Source of the DNA: Balneola sp.
GTDB lineage: Bacteria; Bacteroidota; Rhodothermia; Balneolales; Balneolaceae
Direction of reading: 5' to 3'
NCBI GenBank assembly: GCA_002696035.1
Contig: NZQV01000006.1
Span: 186,001 to 250,000 of the forward strand
Length of the DNA: 64,000 nt
The notes beneath the pieces are model-generated. The model was not told where the DNA came from. It worked only from the letters and a program-made list of their open reading frames with translations, and did no database searches. The position numbers were made by a program, and so were the translations under genes. This document shows, in pieces, positions 47,393 through 56,278 of this stretch; position 1 is the stretch's first letter; each line of letters starts with the position of its first letter.

Positions 47393-47435
47393 CATTGGTT
47401 TAGCTCTTTTTTTGACATATTGATTTTTCATTAAT

Positions 47436-47508
47436 GCCGCGTTCGTCTAGGGGTCCAGGACGCCGCCCTTTCACGGCGGTAGCACGGGTTCAAATCCCGT
47501 ACGCGGTA
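47436..47508 (+). tRNA. tRNA-Glu (TTC), copy 1
   Basis: A 73-base cloverleaf: acceptor GCCGCGT/ACGCGGT (G1-U72 wobble), anticodon stem CCGCC/GGCGG with loop CTTTCAC giving TTC, and T arm GGTTCAAATCC. It is identical in sequence to the second copy at 47653-47725. CCA is not encoded. Confidence 0.95.
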
Positions 47509-47517
47509 CTTAAAAAT

Positions 47518-47592
47518 GGAGCCCGTAGCTCAGTCGGTTAGAGCGCTAGGTTGTGGCCCTAGAGGCCGTGGGTTCAATTCCCATCGGGCTCC
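47518..47592 (+). tRNA. tRNA-His (GTG)
   Basis: Acceptor GAGCCCG/CGGGCTC, with G-1 at 47518 opposite the C73 discriminator at 47592, the identity element of tRNA-His. Anticodon stem CTAGG/CCTAG, loop TTGTGGC with GTG, and T arm GGTTCAATTCC. It lies nine bases after tRNA-Glu copy 1. A terminator follows. Confidence 0.95.
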
Positions 47593-47602
47593 CATTTATT
47601 TT

Positions 47603-47638
47603 AAACTGTGAATTCATAAGCATTCACAGTTTTTTTAT
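47603..47638 (+). terminator. Intrinsic terminator between tRNA-His and second tRNA-Glu
   Basis: The perfect stem AAACTGTGAAT (47603-47613) with ATTCACAGTTT (47622-47632) has an eight-base loop and is followed by a T run. It separates the first five tRNA genes from the second tRNA-Glu copy. Confidence 0.85.
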
Positions 47639-47652
47639 TGAAAAGATTTTAT

Positions 47653-47725
47653 GCCGCGTTCGTCTAGGGGTCCAGGACGCCGCCCTTTCACGGCGGTAGC
47701 ACGGGTTCAAATCCCGTACGCGGTA
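47653..47725 (+). tRNA. tRNA-Glu (TTC), copy 2
   Basis: Identical over all 73 bases to the copy at 47436-47508, including the G1-U72 pair and the TTC anticodon. It lies behind a terminator, so it depends on read-through or on its own promoter; no convincing TAnnTTTG box is seen in the 61-base gap. A terminator follows. Confidence 0.95.
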
Positions 47726-47729
47726 CACC

Positions 47730-47767
47730 AAAAAAGCCTTGCGAGTTCTGCTCACAAGGCTTTTTTT
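47730..47767. terminator. Bidirectional terminator after the tRNA cluster
   Basis: The stem AAAAAGCCTTGCGAG (47731-47745) pairs with CTCACAAGGCTTTTT (47751-47765), with one mismatch, and has A and T runs on both sides. It serves the tRNA cluster and the convergent lipoprotein gene. Confidence 0.85.
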
Positions 47768-47778
47768 ATTTCCAGTTC

Positions 47779-48171
47779 TTAATCTTTCCTCAGTGCCAAT
47801 GTCAGACTATATCCGGTATCCCCTGAGTTGATCAAGTCTAGTAAATACGTGTAGTTTCCCGTTTTTAATGTACTCTCACCTACAAAATCGATGGGTTGCA
47901 AGACAGCAGTATGGTTATCAACTTTTGTCTCTATATAGGCATATCGGTAAGATCTGGAAACTGTTTTATATGAGGTTGTCTCACCTGAACCTATATCACC
48001 ATATAGAACTTCATCGTCTGCAAAAATCACAAACAGACTATCCATGTTGAATGAAGAGGCATTTTGAATACGTATATTAACATCACCATCTTTTTGGAAT
48101 AAGCTTTCACAACCGCTTGCTGCTAAGAATAAGATCGTTATAAATAAACCGAACCGTTTGGTCGCTTTCAT
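47779..48171 (-). CDS. Small lipoprotein of unknown function
   Basis: A 130-residue lipoprotein with signal MKATKRFGLFITILFLAASGC (lipid Cys21). The mature part has an Ig- or transthyretin-like strand pattern (VNIRIQNASSFNMDSLFVIF) and no Cys besides the lipidated one. The start at 48171 is chosen over 48222 because it gives a proper lipoprotein signal. It lies 55 bases downstream of the dolichol-phosphate-mannose-synthase-like gene on the same strand. Function unknown. Confidence 0.75.
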   Translation of the reverse strand: MKATKRFGLFITILFLAASGCESLFQKDGDVNIRIQNASSFNMDSLFVIFADDEVLYGDIGSGETTSYKTVSRSYRYAYIETKVDNHTAVLQPIDFVGESTLKTGNYTYLLDLINSGDTGYSLTLALRKD

Positions 48172-48225
48172 GATGTCATGGTTAGAATGAAACAAACATA
48201 AAACGCTGCAGAGGCGATTCAAGTA

Positions 48226-49176
48226 TCAGACAGTTTCTCTTATTCTTGGCTTCTGCCCTTCCACATTATTTTTGTTGATCATTTCCCCCAAAAGTCCGGT
48301 TGAGAATAACTGCACGCCCAGCACCATCAGTAAAACTCCCAGAATAAGAAGCGGACGATCGCCAATTCCCTGTCCCAAAATCAATTTAATATAGGCGATG
48401 TATAAGTTTATTCCTGAACCAATGATCAGCAGAATCACTCCAATAGTCCCAAAAAAGTGCATGGGCTTTTGGAGGTACTTTTGCACAAAAGAGATTGTAA
48501 CCAGATCCAAAAAACCATTCATAAAACGCGAAAGGCCAAATTTCGTTTTCCCATACTTTCGGGGATGATGCTTGACCACCTTTTCGGTTATGCGCGTAAA
48601 TCCCTCTTTCTTGGCCAACATGGGAATGTAACGATGTAATTCACCATACAGATAAATATTTTCGACGACTTCCGATTTGTAGGCTTTCAGCCCACAGTTA
48701 AAATCATGGAGTTCAATTCCTGCTACTTTTCGGGTTACAAAATTGAAGAACTTGGAAGGAATCGTTTTCGAGATGGGATCATGACGTTCTTTCTTCCAGC
48801 CACTTACCAGATCGTAGCCATCCTTCAGCATTTGGATCATCTCGGGGATTTCATTGGGATCATCCTGCAGATCTGAATCCATAGTTGCCACATAAGTTCC
48901 GATAGCTTTTTCAAAGCCGGCCTGCAGTGCCACACTTTTACCATAATTATGCGAGAATGAAATACCATGAATGAATTCTTTTTCATCTGACAGTTTTTTG
49001 ATCTGCTGCCAGGAAGTGTCTGAAGATCCGTCATCCACAAAAATGACCTCGTAATTGTACGTACCACCTAAAGCCTTGGCGATCTCGTTCTCCAGCTCTG
49101 GTAACGATTCTTCTTCGTTGTACACCGGGATAACGATACTAACGTCTACCTGCATATTGGTATGATTTTCTTGCAA
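48226..49176 (-). CDS. Polyprenyl-phosphate GT2 glycosyltransferase (GtrB/DPMS-like)
   Basis: A 316-residue GT-A enzyme. The donor-binding sequence VIPVYNEEESL, the DDGSSD motif and the metal-binding DSD in MDSDLQDDP are all present. HPRKYGKTKFG is the acceptor side typical of GtrB/dolichol-phosphate-mannose-synthase-like transferases. Two C-terminal transmembrane helices (about 235-258 and 270-293) anchor it to the inner membrane. It makes a polyprenyl-phosphate sugar for later envelope glycosylation. Met8 (start 49155) is an alternative start. Confidence 0.9.
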   Translation of the reverse strand: MQENHTNMQVDVSIVIPVYNEEESLPELENEIAKALGGTYNYEVIFVDDGSSDTSWQQIKKLSDEKEFIHGISFSHNYGKSVALQAGFEKAIGTYVATMDSDLQDDPNEIPEMIQMLKDGYDLVSGWKKERHDPISKTIPSKFFNFVTRKVAGIELHDFNCGLKAYKSEVVENIYLYGELHRYIPMLAKKEGFTRITEKVVKHHPRKYGKTKFGLSRFMNGFLDLVTISFVQKYLQKPMHFFGTIGVILLIIGSGINLYIAYIKLILGQGIGDRPLLILGVLLMVLGVQLFSTGLLGEMINKNNVEGQKPRIRETV

Positions 49177-49271
49177 AATATCTTCTTTTATAAATATTCA
49201 CAGGTGATATTTGAAAAACCGTTTGTTTTGTTCAAACCCAAGAAATTATGGCTAGTTGACCTAACAATGGT

Positions 49272-49304
49272 TTTGCAAAGTCACCCAGAAATAGGTTACT
49301 TTTA
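49272..49304 (+). promoter_or_regulatory. Candidate Bacteroidota-type promoter of the MerR-like gene
   Basis: TTTG (49272-49275), a 21-base spacer and TACTTTTA (49297-49304) match the consensus with one changed base. The ATG at 49342 follows about 30 bases after the predicted start of transcription. The existence of this promoter also argues against a start at 49162. Confidence 0.45.
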
Positions 49305-49341
49305 CGGTATTGAAAACGACAAAATACACTTTCTGCCAGCT

Positions 49342-49665
49342 ATGAAAAAATTGTATTACTCAATGGGTGATGTCAGCAAGCTAACCGGACTTGAGCCGCA
49401 TGTTCTCCGGAATTGGGAAAAGACCTATACCAAGCTTAAGCCTAAAAAGAACAGTGCTGGAAATCGAGTGTATAAAGAGCAGGAGCTGGCTCTGGTTTTT
49501 CGTATTAAGGAACTTCTGCATGACAGAAAGTATAGCTCTGAAGGGGTAAATGAGATTTTAAACGGGGATAAAAAAGAAGAAGAAGCCCCGGAACTCAGCG
49601 CAGAGGCCCGAAAAGATCTTAATGAGATCAAGGTGTTTTTAGGTGATCTTTTGGAGCGTCTTTAA
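49342..49665 (+). CDS. MerR-family transcriptional regulator
   Basis: A 107-residue regulator with an N-terminal MerR winged helix (YYSMGDVSKLTGLEPHVLRNW followed by RVYKEQELALVFRIKELL) and a short acidic tail (KKEEEAPE). There is no effector-binding domain or Cys, so it is a short, BldC/HspR-like DNA-binding protein common in Bacteroidota. The frame is open back to 49162 but the ATG at 49342, right before the HTH, is preferred. Its targets are unknown. Confidence 0.88.
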   Translation: MKKLYYSMGDVSKLTGLEPHVLRNWEKTYTKLKPKKNSAGNRVYKEQELALVFRIKELLHDRKYSSEGVNEILNGDKKEEEAPELSAEARKDLNEIKVFLGDLLERL

Positions 49666-49669
49666 ACTT

Positions 49670-50605
49670 CTATTCTGAAATTACTTTTTTGTCCTTCCGT
49701 AGCACCATGATCAGCAAGAATTGGGCACAGATCATGAACGCCATTCCTACCAAGTGCAACACCTGAAGTACTCGGGGCATATCAAGATAAAGAAGTCCCA
49801 GTCCTACAAAAATCTGAAATATCACCAAGCCGACGTTTGCAAATCCCAACGTGCGAACCAGTCCGGTGGCTTCATATTTTCTGATCAAGAAGAACATCCA
49901 GGCACCGATACCAAGTACAACCCACGAAAAACTTCGGTGAATGGGAAACATCGTCCCAACCATATCGATCCAGTTTTCCCTAGCCACTAATACTTCTGCA
50001 TTTTTGATAACATCAATCGCTTCGCGTACTTGCGTTCCAAGGACAAGCTGAATCATCGAAACAGCCAAAAGAACCCAGCCGGCCGATAGCAACCTTTTCC
50101 GAAATTCATCCCCTATACGAATCTTCAATAGGTCACTTGTGGCTTCAAATACACTATAAAGCAACGTGATCATGATGATCATAGCAACTACCATGTGAAT
50201 CGTTATCATACCCGCGTGCAACCCGGTTTTTACGACCACTCCCCCAAGCCATCCCTGGAACAAAACAAGTACAAAAGCAGCTGCTGAACTCCAAAATACC
50301 CGAGGCTTCGTTTTCCGATATCGAAAAGAGAGTGCAAAAGTGATGGTGATCAACAATCCTATGACCACCCCAACAAGTCTATTCACATACTCTATCCATG
50401 TGTTGTAGACGTTAAATTGGCTCGCATCAAACTGAGATGGCAGCTCGGCTAAGCTGGTGGGCGGTATCCACATACCAAAACATTTGGGCCAGTCGGGGCA
50501 TCCAAGTCCGGCTCCAGCTGCGCGCACTAATGAACCAATAAGAATCAGGAAAATAGTAGCGGCTACCGTGGTAATCGCTGTTTTTTGAAAAGCATTTAAT
50601 TTCAT
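49670..50605 (-). CDS. ctaA: Heme A synthase (COX15/CtaA)
   Basis: A 311-residue inner-membrane enzyme with eight helices. The conserved Cys pair Cys36/Cys42 (GLGCPDWPKCFG), and the paired heme-ligand histidines in the helix-rich halves (VNRLVGVVIG; IHMVVAMI; PIHRSFSW; LHLVGMAF), are visible. It oxidises heme O to heme A for cytochrome c oxidase. It ends five bases from the MerR stop on the opposite strand and starts divergently from ctaB, only 79 bases away. Confidence 0.95.
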   Translation of the reverse strand: MKLNAFQKTAITTVAATIFLILIGSLVRAAGAGLGCPDWPKCFGMWIPPTSLAELPSQFDASQFNVYNTWIEYVNRLVGVVIGLLITITFALSFRYRKTKPRVFWSSAAAFVLVLFQGWLGGVVVKTGLHAGMITIHMVVAMIIMITLLYSVFEATSDLLKIRIGDEFRKRLLSAGWVLLAVSMIQLVLGTQVREAIDVIKNAEVLVARENWIDMVGTMFPIHRSFSWVVLGIGAWMFFLIRKYEATGLVRTLGFANVGLVIFQIFVGLGLLYLDMPRVLQVLHLVGMAFMICAQFLLIMVLRKDKKVISE

Positions 50606-50684
50606 GTTAAAAGACTGTCAAATATGGGGAATAATATTTAAATTCAGGGCTGCATAAAGCAATCATACGACCTACCAAAGTTAC

Positions 50685-51593
50685 ATGAATTCAGCCGAAG
50701 AAAACATTCTCATCAAGAGATCTTTTACGGACGTAGTTTCCGATTACTATCAACTCACTAAGCCGGGCATAACCATGTCTGTGTTGATTAGTATGCTGGT
50801 TGGGTTCATCCTTGGCAGTGGTGCTAACATCGATTTCGTGATTCTCATTCACGCTCTGATCGGTACGTATCTGATAGCAGCCGGAACAGGAGCTCATAAC
50901 CAGTTTATTGAGCGAGTTTCTGATGGATTGATGAAAAGAACCTCCAAACGCCCCCTTCCTGATAGCCGTATAGACTCTAAAAGCGGGATGATATTCTCTC
51001 TGAGCCTGATCTTTTCCGGCTTGTTCTATCTAATTTTACTTGTAAACCCTGTAGCAGGTGCTGTTTCTTTTATTACGGCATTGATCTATCTCGGAGTTTA
51101 TACCCCCATGAAGAAAGTTTCACCGGTCAATATCGCTATCGGAGCAATTCCCGGTGCTTTGCCTCCTGTAGGCGGCTGGGCGGCTGCCACTGGCAATATC
51201 GCAGAACCCGGCATGTGGTTGTTATTTGGCATCATGTTCTTCTGGCAAGTTCCGCATGTACTTTCTATTGCATGGTTGTGCAAGGATGACTACTCCAGCG
51301 CCGGACTAAAAATGCTTCCCAAGAAAGACGAAACGGGCTACAAAACTTTATTATGGTCTTTAGTGTGTGTTTTCAGCCTGTTCCCTGTAACCTATGCGAT
51401 GTACCAGTTTAACATTTCCGGGATGATATTCTTAGTACTTGGAATGCTCTTCGCGTTAGGGTTTCTGGCATATACCATCAATTTCGGATTGAACCGCAGT
51501 AAGCAAAATGCAAAAAAAATGATGTTTGCATCCATTGCCTACCTCCCTCTTCTGTGGATCGCTGTATTCATTGATCGCTTTATTTCTTTTTGA
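50685..51593 (+). CDS. ctaB: Protoheme IX farnesyltransferase (heme O synthase)
   Basis: A 302-residue inner-membrane prenyltransferase of the UbiA superfamily with about eight or nine helices. The prenyl-diphosphate-binding region NQFIERVSDGLMKRTSKRPL and the second loop (CKDDYSSAGLKMLP) are the CtaB/CyoE motifs. It adds the farnesyl chain to heme b, the substrate for the adjacent CtaA. Convergent with the esterase gene. Confidence 0.95.
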   Translation: MNSAEENILIKRSFTDVVSDYYQLTKPGITMSVLISMLVGFILGSGANIDFVILIHALIGTYLIAAGTGAHNQFIERVSDGLMKRTSKRPLPDSRIDSKSGMIFSLSLIFSGLFYLILLVNPVAGAVSFITALIYLGVYTPMKKVSPVNIAIGAIPGALPPVGGWAAATGNIAEPGMWLLFGIMFFWQVPHVLSIAWLCKDDYSSAGLKMLPKKDETGYKTLLWSLVCVFSLFPVTYAMYQFNISGMIFLVLGMLFALGFLAYTINFGLNRSKQNAKKMMFASIAYLPLLWIAVFIDRFISF

Positions 51594-51613
51594 TCATTTT
51601 TTTACCCGATAGA

Positions 51614-52576
51614 TCAGTCCGTCAATACCTCATTCAAAAAAGCTACAGTGTGGTCTATCGTCGGCTCAAACCAGGGGTGGAAAAGCCAGAAGGAATGTGG
51701 AGCATTTTCAAAAAGATGGGTTCTATTCTCAATTCCATGTTCATCCAAAATAGCGGTCACCTTTTCCCTTCCAGCCAAAAACCGTGGATAAGAACTGCCG
51801 ACAAATAGCATCGGTGGTGTATCTGCCCCAACATGTGTGATAGGAGAAGCTTCTATCCATTTTTTTCGGGCCTCATTCTGATCTCCCCCCAACCACTTTC
51901 CTGCCACTGCACCTTCCTGAGAATCGGGATGAATGAATGCCAACACGCCATCAATATCTACAATTGCCTGAACTTTGGTTGAAGCTTGAGAACTATCAGC
52001 CGGATCCTCAAAGTCAGGATCTTCAGCAGTAGCCCCTACTAATGCTGCCAATTGTCCCCCAGCTGAAGTTCCCATTATGGCAACTTTGTGAGTATCGACC
52101 TGAAGATCAACCGCATGATCCTTTAACCACTTCACAGCCGTTTTTATATCATAGACCGCTGCTGGATATTCTGCCTCCGGACTTAGCCTATATTCAACGG
52201 TTGCAGCCACGAATCCTATTTCAGCCAACGCTTTTGCCATCGGGTGTATCAGTGTCCTGTCTCCGGATATCCAACCACCGCCATGCACCATCACCACTGC
52301 TGGGGAAGCTTTACCCATATCCTTTGGAGAGAACACATCCAGCCGAAGATCTCGCGTGCCCGTGAATTTGTATGTAATATTTTTCTGAATATTGATCTGA
52401 TCATCCAATACAGGATCAGCCACTTCAATCTGCGGATAGTTCTTCATATATTTGTGATAGGCACTGTGAATCGTGTAGGATGTATCGCGTGGATAATCCA
52501 CCTGTTTTGCCTCTACACTAAATACAGTCGCCAAAATTACACTTGTTATGAAAACACAAAGCCAATTTATGTTCAT
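51614..52576 (-). CDS. Secreted alpha/beta hydrolase (esterase)
   Basis: A 320-residue exported esterase with a signal peptide (MNINWLCVFITSVILATVFSVEAK). The oxyanion-hole motif HGGGWISGD and the nucleophile elbow GTSAGG (GxSxG with Ser) are present. His is in NAPHSFWLFHPWF and Asp precedes it. It is a member of the HSL/BD-FAE-like carbohydrate esterases often placed in pectin or xylan loci. The upstream open frame to 52660 is not used because this start gives the signal. An acetyl- or feruloyl-ester function is inferred. Confidence 0.82.
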   Translation of the reverse strand: MNINWLCVFITSVILATVFSVEAKQVDYPRDTSYTIHSAYHKYMKNYPQIEVADPVLDDQINIQKNITYKFTGTRDLRLDVFSPKDMGKASPAVVMVHGGGWISGDRTLIHPMAKALAEIGFVAATVEYRLSPEAEYPAAVYDIKTAVKWLKDHAVDLQVDTHKVAIMGTSAGGQLAALVGATAEDPDFEDPADSSQASTKVQAIVDIDGVLAFIHPDSQEGAVAGKWLGGDQNEARKKWIEASPITHVGADTPPMLFVGSSYPRFLAGREKVTAILDEHGIENRTHLFENAPHSFWLFHPWFEPTIDHTVAFLNEVLTD

Positions 52577-52679
52577 AGATCTATTTCCACATTGATATTT
52601 CTGTTTTACCGGAATGACATTATAATTATTGCTGCATAAACAACCTGCGGGATTCCCCAAGTATAAACTTTATCAAACA

Positions 52680-52708
52680 AAAAGAGCCGTCATTTTGACG
52701 GCTCAAGT
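52680..52708 (-). terminator. Intrinsic terminator of the carboxylase gene
   Basis: The nine-base perfect stem GAGCCGTCA (52684-52692) pairs with TGACGGCTC (52696-52704) with a three-base loop. On the minus strand it is followed by CTTTTTGTTTG. It lies about 40 bases beyond the carboxylase stop. Confidence 0.85.
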
Positions 52709-52745
52709 TCCAAAGCAGAGAGCACAAAAGTACTCCGTACATTTT

Positions 52746-54296
52746 CTACAGTGGTAAATTATCGTGCTTTTTCTGAGGTACGGAATCTACTTTATTCTGT
52801 AATATCTCAAGCTGTTTGATCAGTTTCTCGCGGGTTTCAGATGGAAGTATAACATCATCGATGAATCCACGTCCGGCAGCAAGGTAAGGATGAGCGAAGT
52901 TTTCGCTGTATTCGTCTTCCAGTTCCTTTTGTTTTGCTTCCGAGTCATCAGCTTTAGCGATCTCTTTCCGGAAAATGATCTCCACTGCGCCTTTGGTTCC
53001 CATAACAGCAATTTCAGAGGTGGGCCATGCGACATTATAATCGGCACGAATGTGTTTGGAGTTCATGACATCATACGCTCCGCCATATGCCTTACGCGTA
53101 ATGACTGTAATTTTTGGCACGGTAGCTTCACAAAAAGCATATAGTAATTTCGCTCCGTGCTTAATGATGCCATTCCACTCCTGATCGGTTCCGGGAAGGA
53201 AACCGGGCACATCTTCAAATACCACTAAGGGAATGTTGAATGCATCACAGAAGCGCACAAAACGAGCTCCTTTCAATGAAGCATCTATATCCAACACCCC
53301 GGCAAGGGAAAGCGGCTGATTGGCCACTACGCCCACGCTACGTCCGCCCAAACGAGCAAAACCAACTACCATATTGTCTGCATAATCCTTGTGGACTTCA
53401 TAGAATGAATCCTTATCCATGATCCCATCGATCACGTCGTGGATATCGTAAGGTTTGTTTGGGTTGAGAGGAACGAGATCATCCAGCGCTTTAGCTTTGG
53501 CAGAATCCGGTTCCTTGGATTCGATCATCGGCACTTTTTCTTCGCAGTTCTGTGGAACGTATTTCATCAGCTCCCGGATATCATTCAGACAAACCGCATC
53601 ATTGGGACTTGAAAAGTGGGACACTCCTGATTTCGTATTATGAGCTGAAGCTCCGCCTAACTCTTCAGATGTCACTTCTTCATGCGTAACCGTCTTCACC
53701 ACATTGGGTCCTGTTACAAACATATAACTGGTATTTTCAACCATAAAAATGAAATCAGTTAGCGCCGGGCTATACACGGCTCCACCGGCACACGGACCCA
53801 TTACGGCCGAGATCTGCGGTATAACGCCCGAAGCCATACTATTTCTCCAAAACACTTCGGCATAACCACCCAGAGAGGAAACACCTTCCTGAATACGGGC
53901 GCCGCCTGAGTCATTCAACCCAATAATCGGAACACCGTTTTTCAGTGCCAGGTCCATGATCTTGCAAATTTTTTCGGCATGCGTCTCGGAAAGAGAACCT
54001 CCAAAAACAGTAAAGTCCTGGCTGAACACATACACCGGCCGGCCATGAATTTTCCCAAAACCAGTAACCACGCCGTCCCCTAAATACTGTTGTTTATCAA
54101 GACCAAAAGCAGTGCTTCTGTGCGTTACAAATTTATCAATTTCCTCGAAAGAGCCTTTATCCAGCAATAGATCAACTCGCTCGCGGGCAGTCAGTTTCCC
54201 TTTATCATGCTGTTTTTCGATGCGGGCTTTTCCCCCGCCTTTAAGTGCTTCTTTTCGGAGTTCTTGTAGTCGTTCTACTTTTGGATTCGTAGCCAT
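52746..54296 (-). CDS. pccB: Acyl-CoA (propionyl-CoA) carboxylase beta subunit
   Basis: A 516-residue carboxyltransferase beta subunit. The biotin/CoA crotonase-fold motifs [30 protein letters not shown] and [11 protein letters not shown] are all typical of PccB/MmdA-like proteins, as is the closing AYGGAYDVM. It transfers carboxylate between biotin and propionyl-CoA (or a similar acyl-CoA). No alpha/biotin-carboxyl-carrier gene lies next to it, so the partner must be elsewhere. It starts 14 bases after the acidic hypothetical gene and is probably co-transcribed with it. Methylmalonyl-CoA decarboxylase alpha is an alternative. Confidence 0.9.
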   Translation of the reverse strand: MATNPKVERLQELRKEALKGGGKARIEKQHDKGKLTARERVDLLLDKGSFEEIDKFVTHRSTAFGLDKQQYLGDGVVTGFGKIHGRPVYVFSQDFTVFGGSLSETHAEKICKIMDLALKNGVPIIGLNDSGGARIQEGVSSLGGYAEVFWRNSMASGVIPQISAVMGPCAGGAVYSPALTDFIFMVENTSYMFVTGPNVVKTVTHEEVTSEELGGASAHNTKSGVSHFSSPNDAVCLNDIRELMKYVPQNCEEKVPMIESKEPDSAKAKALDDLVPLNPNKPYDIHDVIDGIMDKDSFYEVHKDYADNMVVGFARLGGRSVGVVANQPLSLAGVLDIDASLKGARFVRFCDAFNIPLVVFEDVPGFLPGTDQEWNGIIKHGAKLLYAFCEATVPKITVITRKAYGGAYDVMNSKHIRADYNVAWPTSEIAVMGTKGAVEIIFRKEIAKADDSEAKQKELEDEYSENFAHPYLAAGRGFIDDVILPSETREKLIKQLEILQNKVDSVPQKKHDNLPL

Positions 54297-54310
54297 AAAT
54301 ACTATTTGGT

Positions 54311-55987
54311 TTAGGATTTATATTCTTGGAAATATGTTTGTAACCGATCGGTGAATTCAACGGCAATATCAGAAAACATATCGACTTCGTTGGGTGAGAA
54401 AACATTTTGGTGGATAAACTCGGAAGCAGATTCCCAGTCTTCATTTTCTTGAATTTCTTGTAATGCCAGCTTGTACTTTTTCTTCTTTCCGGAGAAGATC
54501 TTTTTCACAAATACCCCTTCCTGGCCAATTAAAAAATCTTCCAGCTCGGGAGGAGTCTCATCCTCAGTATCAGTATCATCATCCTCTGCCATCGATTCAT
54601 GGAACAAAGACTCTTCGTCCACAAGTTCATCTTCGTCATTTGGGGTGCCCATAAGAACATCCATTTGATCGGGACGTAAAAACTGCTGCCACATGGGTTC
54701 CTCATCCTCTCCTTCTTCGCCGGCATCCATTTCGATCAGTTCTTCATCCGACTCTTCCACAATCAATGGTTCAAATTCGTCTTGCTCTGATGCTGGTTCG
54801 TCTTCATCAACCTCATCTTCTGCCGAATGGTCTTTTTCTGACTCTTTTTCATCTTCGAATAAATTAACTGCAAGCTCCTCTTCTTCCTCATCATCCTCGT
54901 CCAGGTTTTTGAATGAGTGTGCGGCCTGATCTAAAACCGTTACCAAGTTCTGGCGAAATTTATTGATCTCTTCACTTTGCTCCCCGGTCTTCAGTGATCT
55001 CGAGATCTCCTCTGCATCAGGAACTTCCTCAAATTCTTCAAAAATCGATCTCTCGTTCTGTTCCGACTTAAACAATTCGTTAAAAGATTCCTGATCCGTC
55101 ATCTGTGGATCGTCGGCTTTGTAATCTCCAAAAAAACTATCGAGAAGTCGCTGTTCCTTTTCATCGATCTGTTCCATCTCTTCCTCATCGGGATGATCGA
55201 ACCTGTTTTTCTGGGCAATGAGTTCTTCCCGGAATTGATCCCTAAACTTTTCCTGCAGCTTCACATCCAGCAGATCAGGATAAGAAAGAATTTCAATGAA
55301 ACGCTCTTTTGTAACCTCCTCATCCAACTCATTAAACGCTTTTGCGGTCAAATAAAGCCCTTTGTCTTCAAAGAAAAGCTGAATAAGCTTGGCATCGATC
55401 TTTCCTCCAAAAAAAGTAAAAAGCAGCTCCAGCACCTTTGCCCAATCTTTGGCTGAATAAGATGCCACGAGATTCGCGTCAAGGTTATGTATAAGCAGTT
55501 TACACCGTTTTTTGTCCAGCGTATCCAACTTTCTCTTTTTCATGTAGAGCGGTATCGCCTTCCCAAAATGCTTGTAAATGGTAAGTTTATCAGTTCGGCG
55601 AACCAATTCATCGTACCCGAGCTCATCCTCCCCTTTGTAGATATACTCTGCCATATGCTGCCGGGGCTCTAGATACACTTTCACGATCTCATCCATAACG
55701 CGCCCCGTTACCACATATATCTTATCTTTTGGGATGCGGGAATTTGCGTACAGTGCATCCCTGAAATCTTCCCATGATCTTTGCACAATCGGTTGAGATG
55801 TGTCTGTCCATACGCTTTCATCAAGCACAAATTCCTGGCGGATCTTATCGTTGATCTCCATTCGGATACGTTCTACAATAAAGGACGGAAACCCTGCCGA
55901 AAGCAAGTCCTTGAGGGTATAGAACGGCTTATCGGATTTAACCGCGCCGATGAGTTTGTCAATAATTTGTTCGACTGCCTGATGCAT
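54311..55987 (-). CDS. Large acidic hypothetical protein upstream of pccB
   Basis: A 558-residue soluble protein that I do not recognise. Residues about 1-270 are a mixed helical region (starts [14 protein letters not shown]). Residues about 275-487 are highly acidic (many EEE/DDE runs, predicted disordered). The last 71 residues ([22 protein letters not shown] and on) are a short basic, then helical domain. There is no signal peptide. It precedes pccB by 14 bases on the same strand, so it is likely translated from the same mRNA. The start at 55987 is chosen; an open frame runs to 56038. The upstream gap 56039-56278 shows nothing recognisable. Confidence 0.75.
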   Translation of the reverse strand: MHQAVEQIIDKLIGAVKSDKPFYTLKDLLSAGFPSFIVERIRMEINDKIRQEFVLDESVWTDTSQPIVQRSWEDFRDALYANSRIPKDKIYVVTGRVMDEIVKVYLEPRQHMAEYIYKGEDELGYDELVRRTDKLTIYKHFGKAIPLYMKKRKLDTLDKKRCKLLIHNLDANLVASYSAKDWAKVLELLFTFFGGKIDAKLIQLFFEDKGLYLTAKAFNELDEEVTKERFIEILSYPDLLDVKLQEKFRDQFREELIAQKNRFDHPDEEEMEQIDEKEQRLLDSFFGDYKADDPQMTDQESFNELFKSEQNERSIFEEFEEVPDAEEISRSLKTGEQSEEINKFRQNLVTVLDQAAHSFKNLDEDDEEEEELAVNLFEDEKESEKDHSAEDEVDEDEPASEQDEFEPLIVEESDEELIEMDAGEEGEDEEPMWQQFLRPDQMDVLMGTPNDEDELVDEESLFHESMAEDDDTDTEDETPPELEDFLIGQEGVFVKKIFSGKKKKYKLALQEIQENEDWESASEFIHQNVFSPNEVDMFSDIAVEFTDRLQTYFQEYKS

Positions 55988-56278
55988 ATTGGTAATTGGA
56001 ATTTGATTGAAAATAAAGCCTCCCGACTCCCAATACAATTAAGGATTTAGTATTTCTATTATTGTTTTCAAATTTGGGGTGAAGTTTTTGTTTCTCAAAA
56101 TTAAGCTAAGGGTCATCACCTTATAGAAGGGGATCTGATTCTTTACTCGATGTCACTTGCTAAAACCTAAAACCAATTAGATTTCAGGCATCCGCCCCGA
56201 AATAGTCTGTATCTATAAATTCCAGTTTAGTCTTATCTCAAAGTCAGGTTATTATTACTAATCTTGCTACCTTTAGGT

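Noticed and set aside
46990-47431. Two minus-strand open frames running through the tRNA genes (with RQDLNLRPFAPKANALPDC-like residues)
   Set aside because: These are antisense translations of tRNA-Pro, tRNA-Arg and tRNA-Cys, a well-known artefact of automatic annotation; tRNA structure explains the sequence completely.
49162-49341. Extended N-terminus of the MerR gene
   Set aside because: It overlaps the divergent glycosyltransferase start and a candidate promoter; the HTH begins at the ATG at 49342.
54463-54929. Ser-rich frames opposite the acidic protein
   Set aside because: Runs of Glu/Asp codons read as Ser on the opposite strand; there is no signal of a separate gene.
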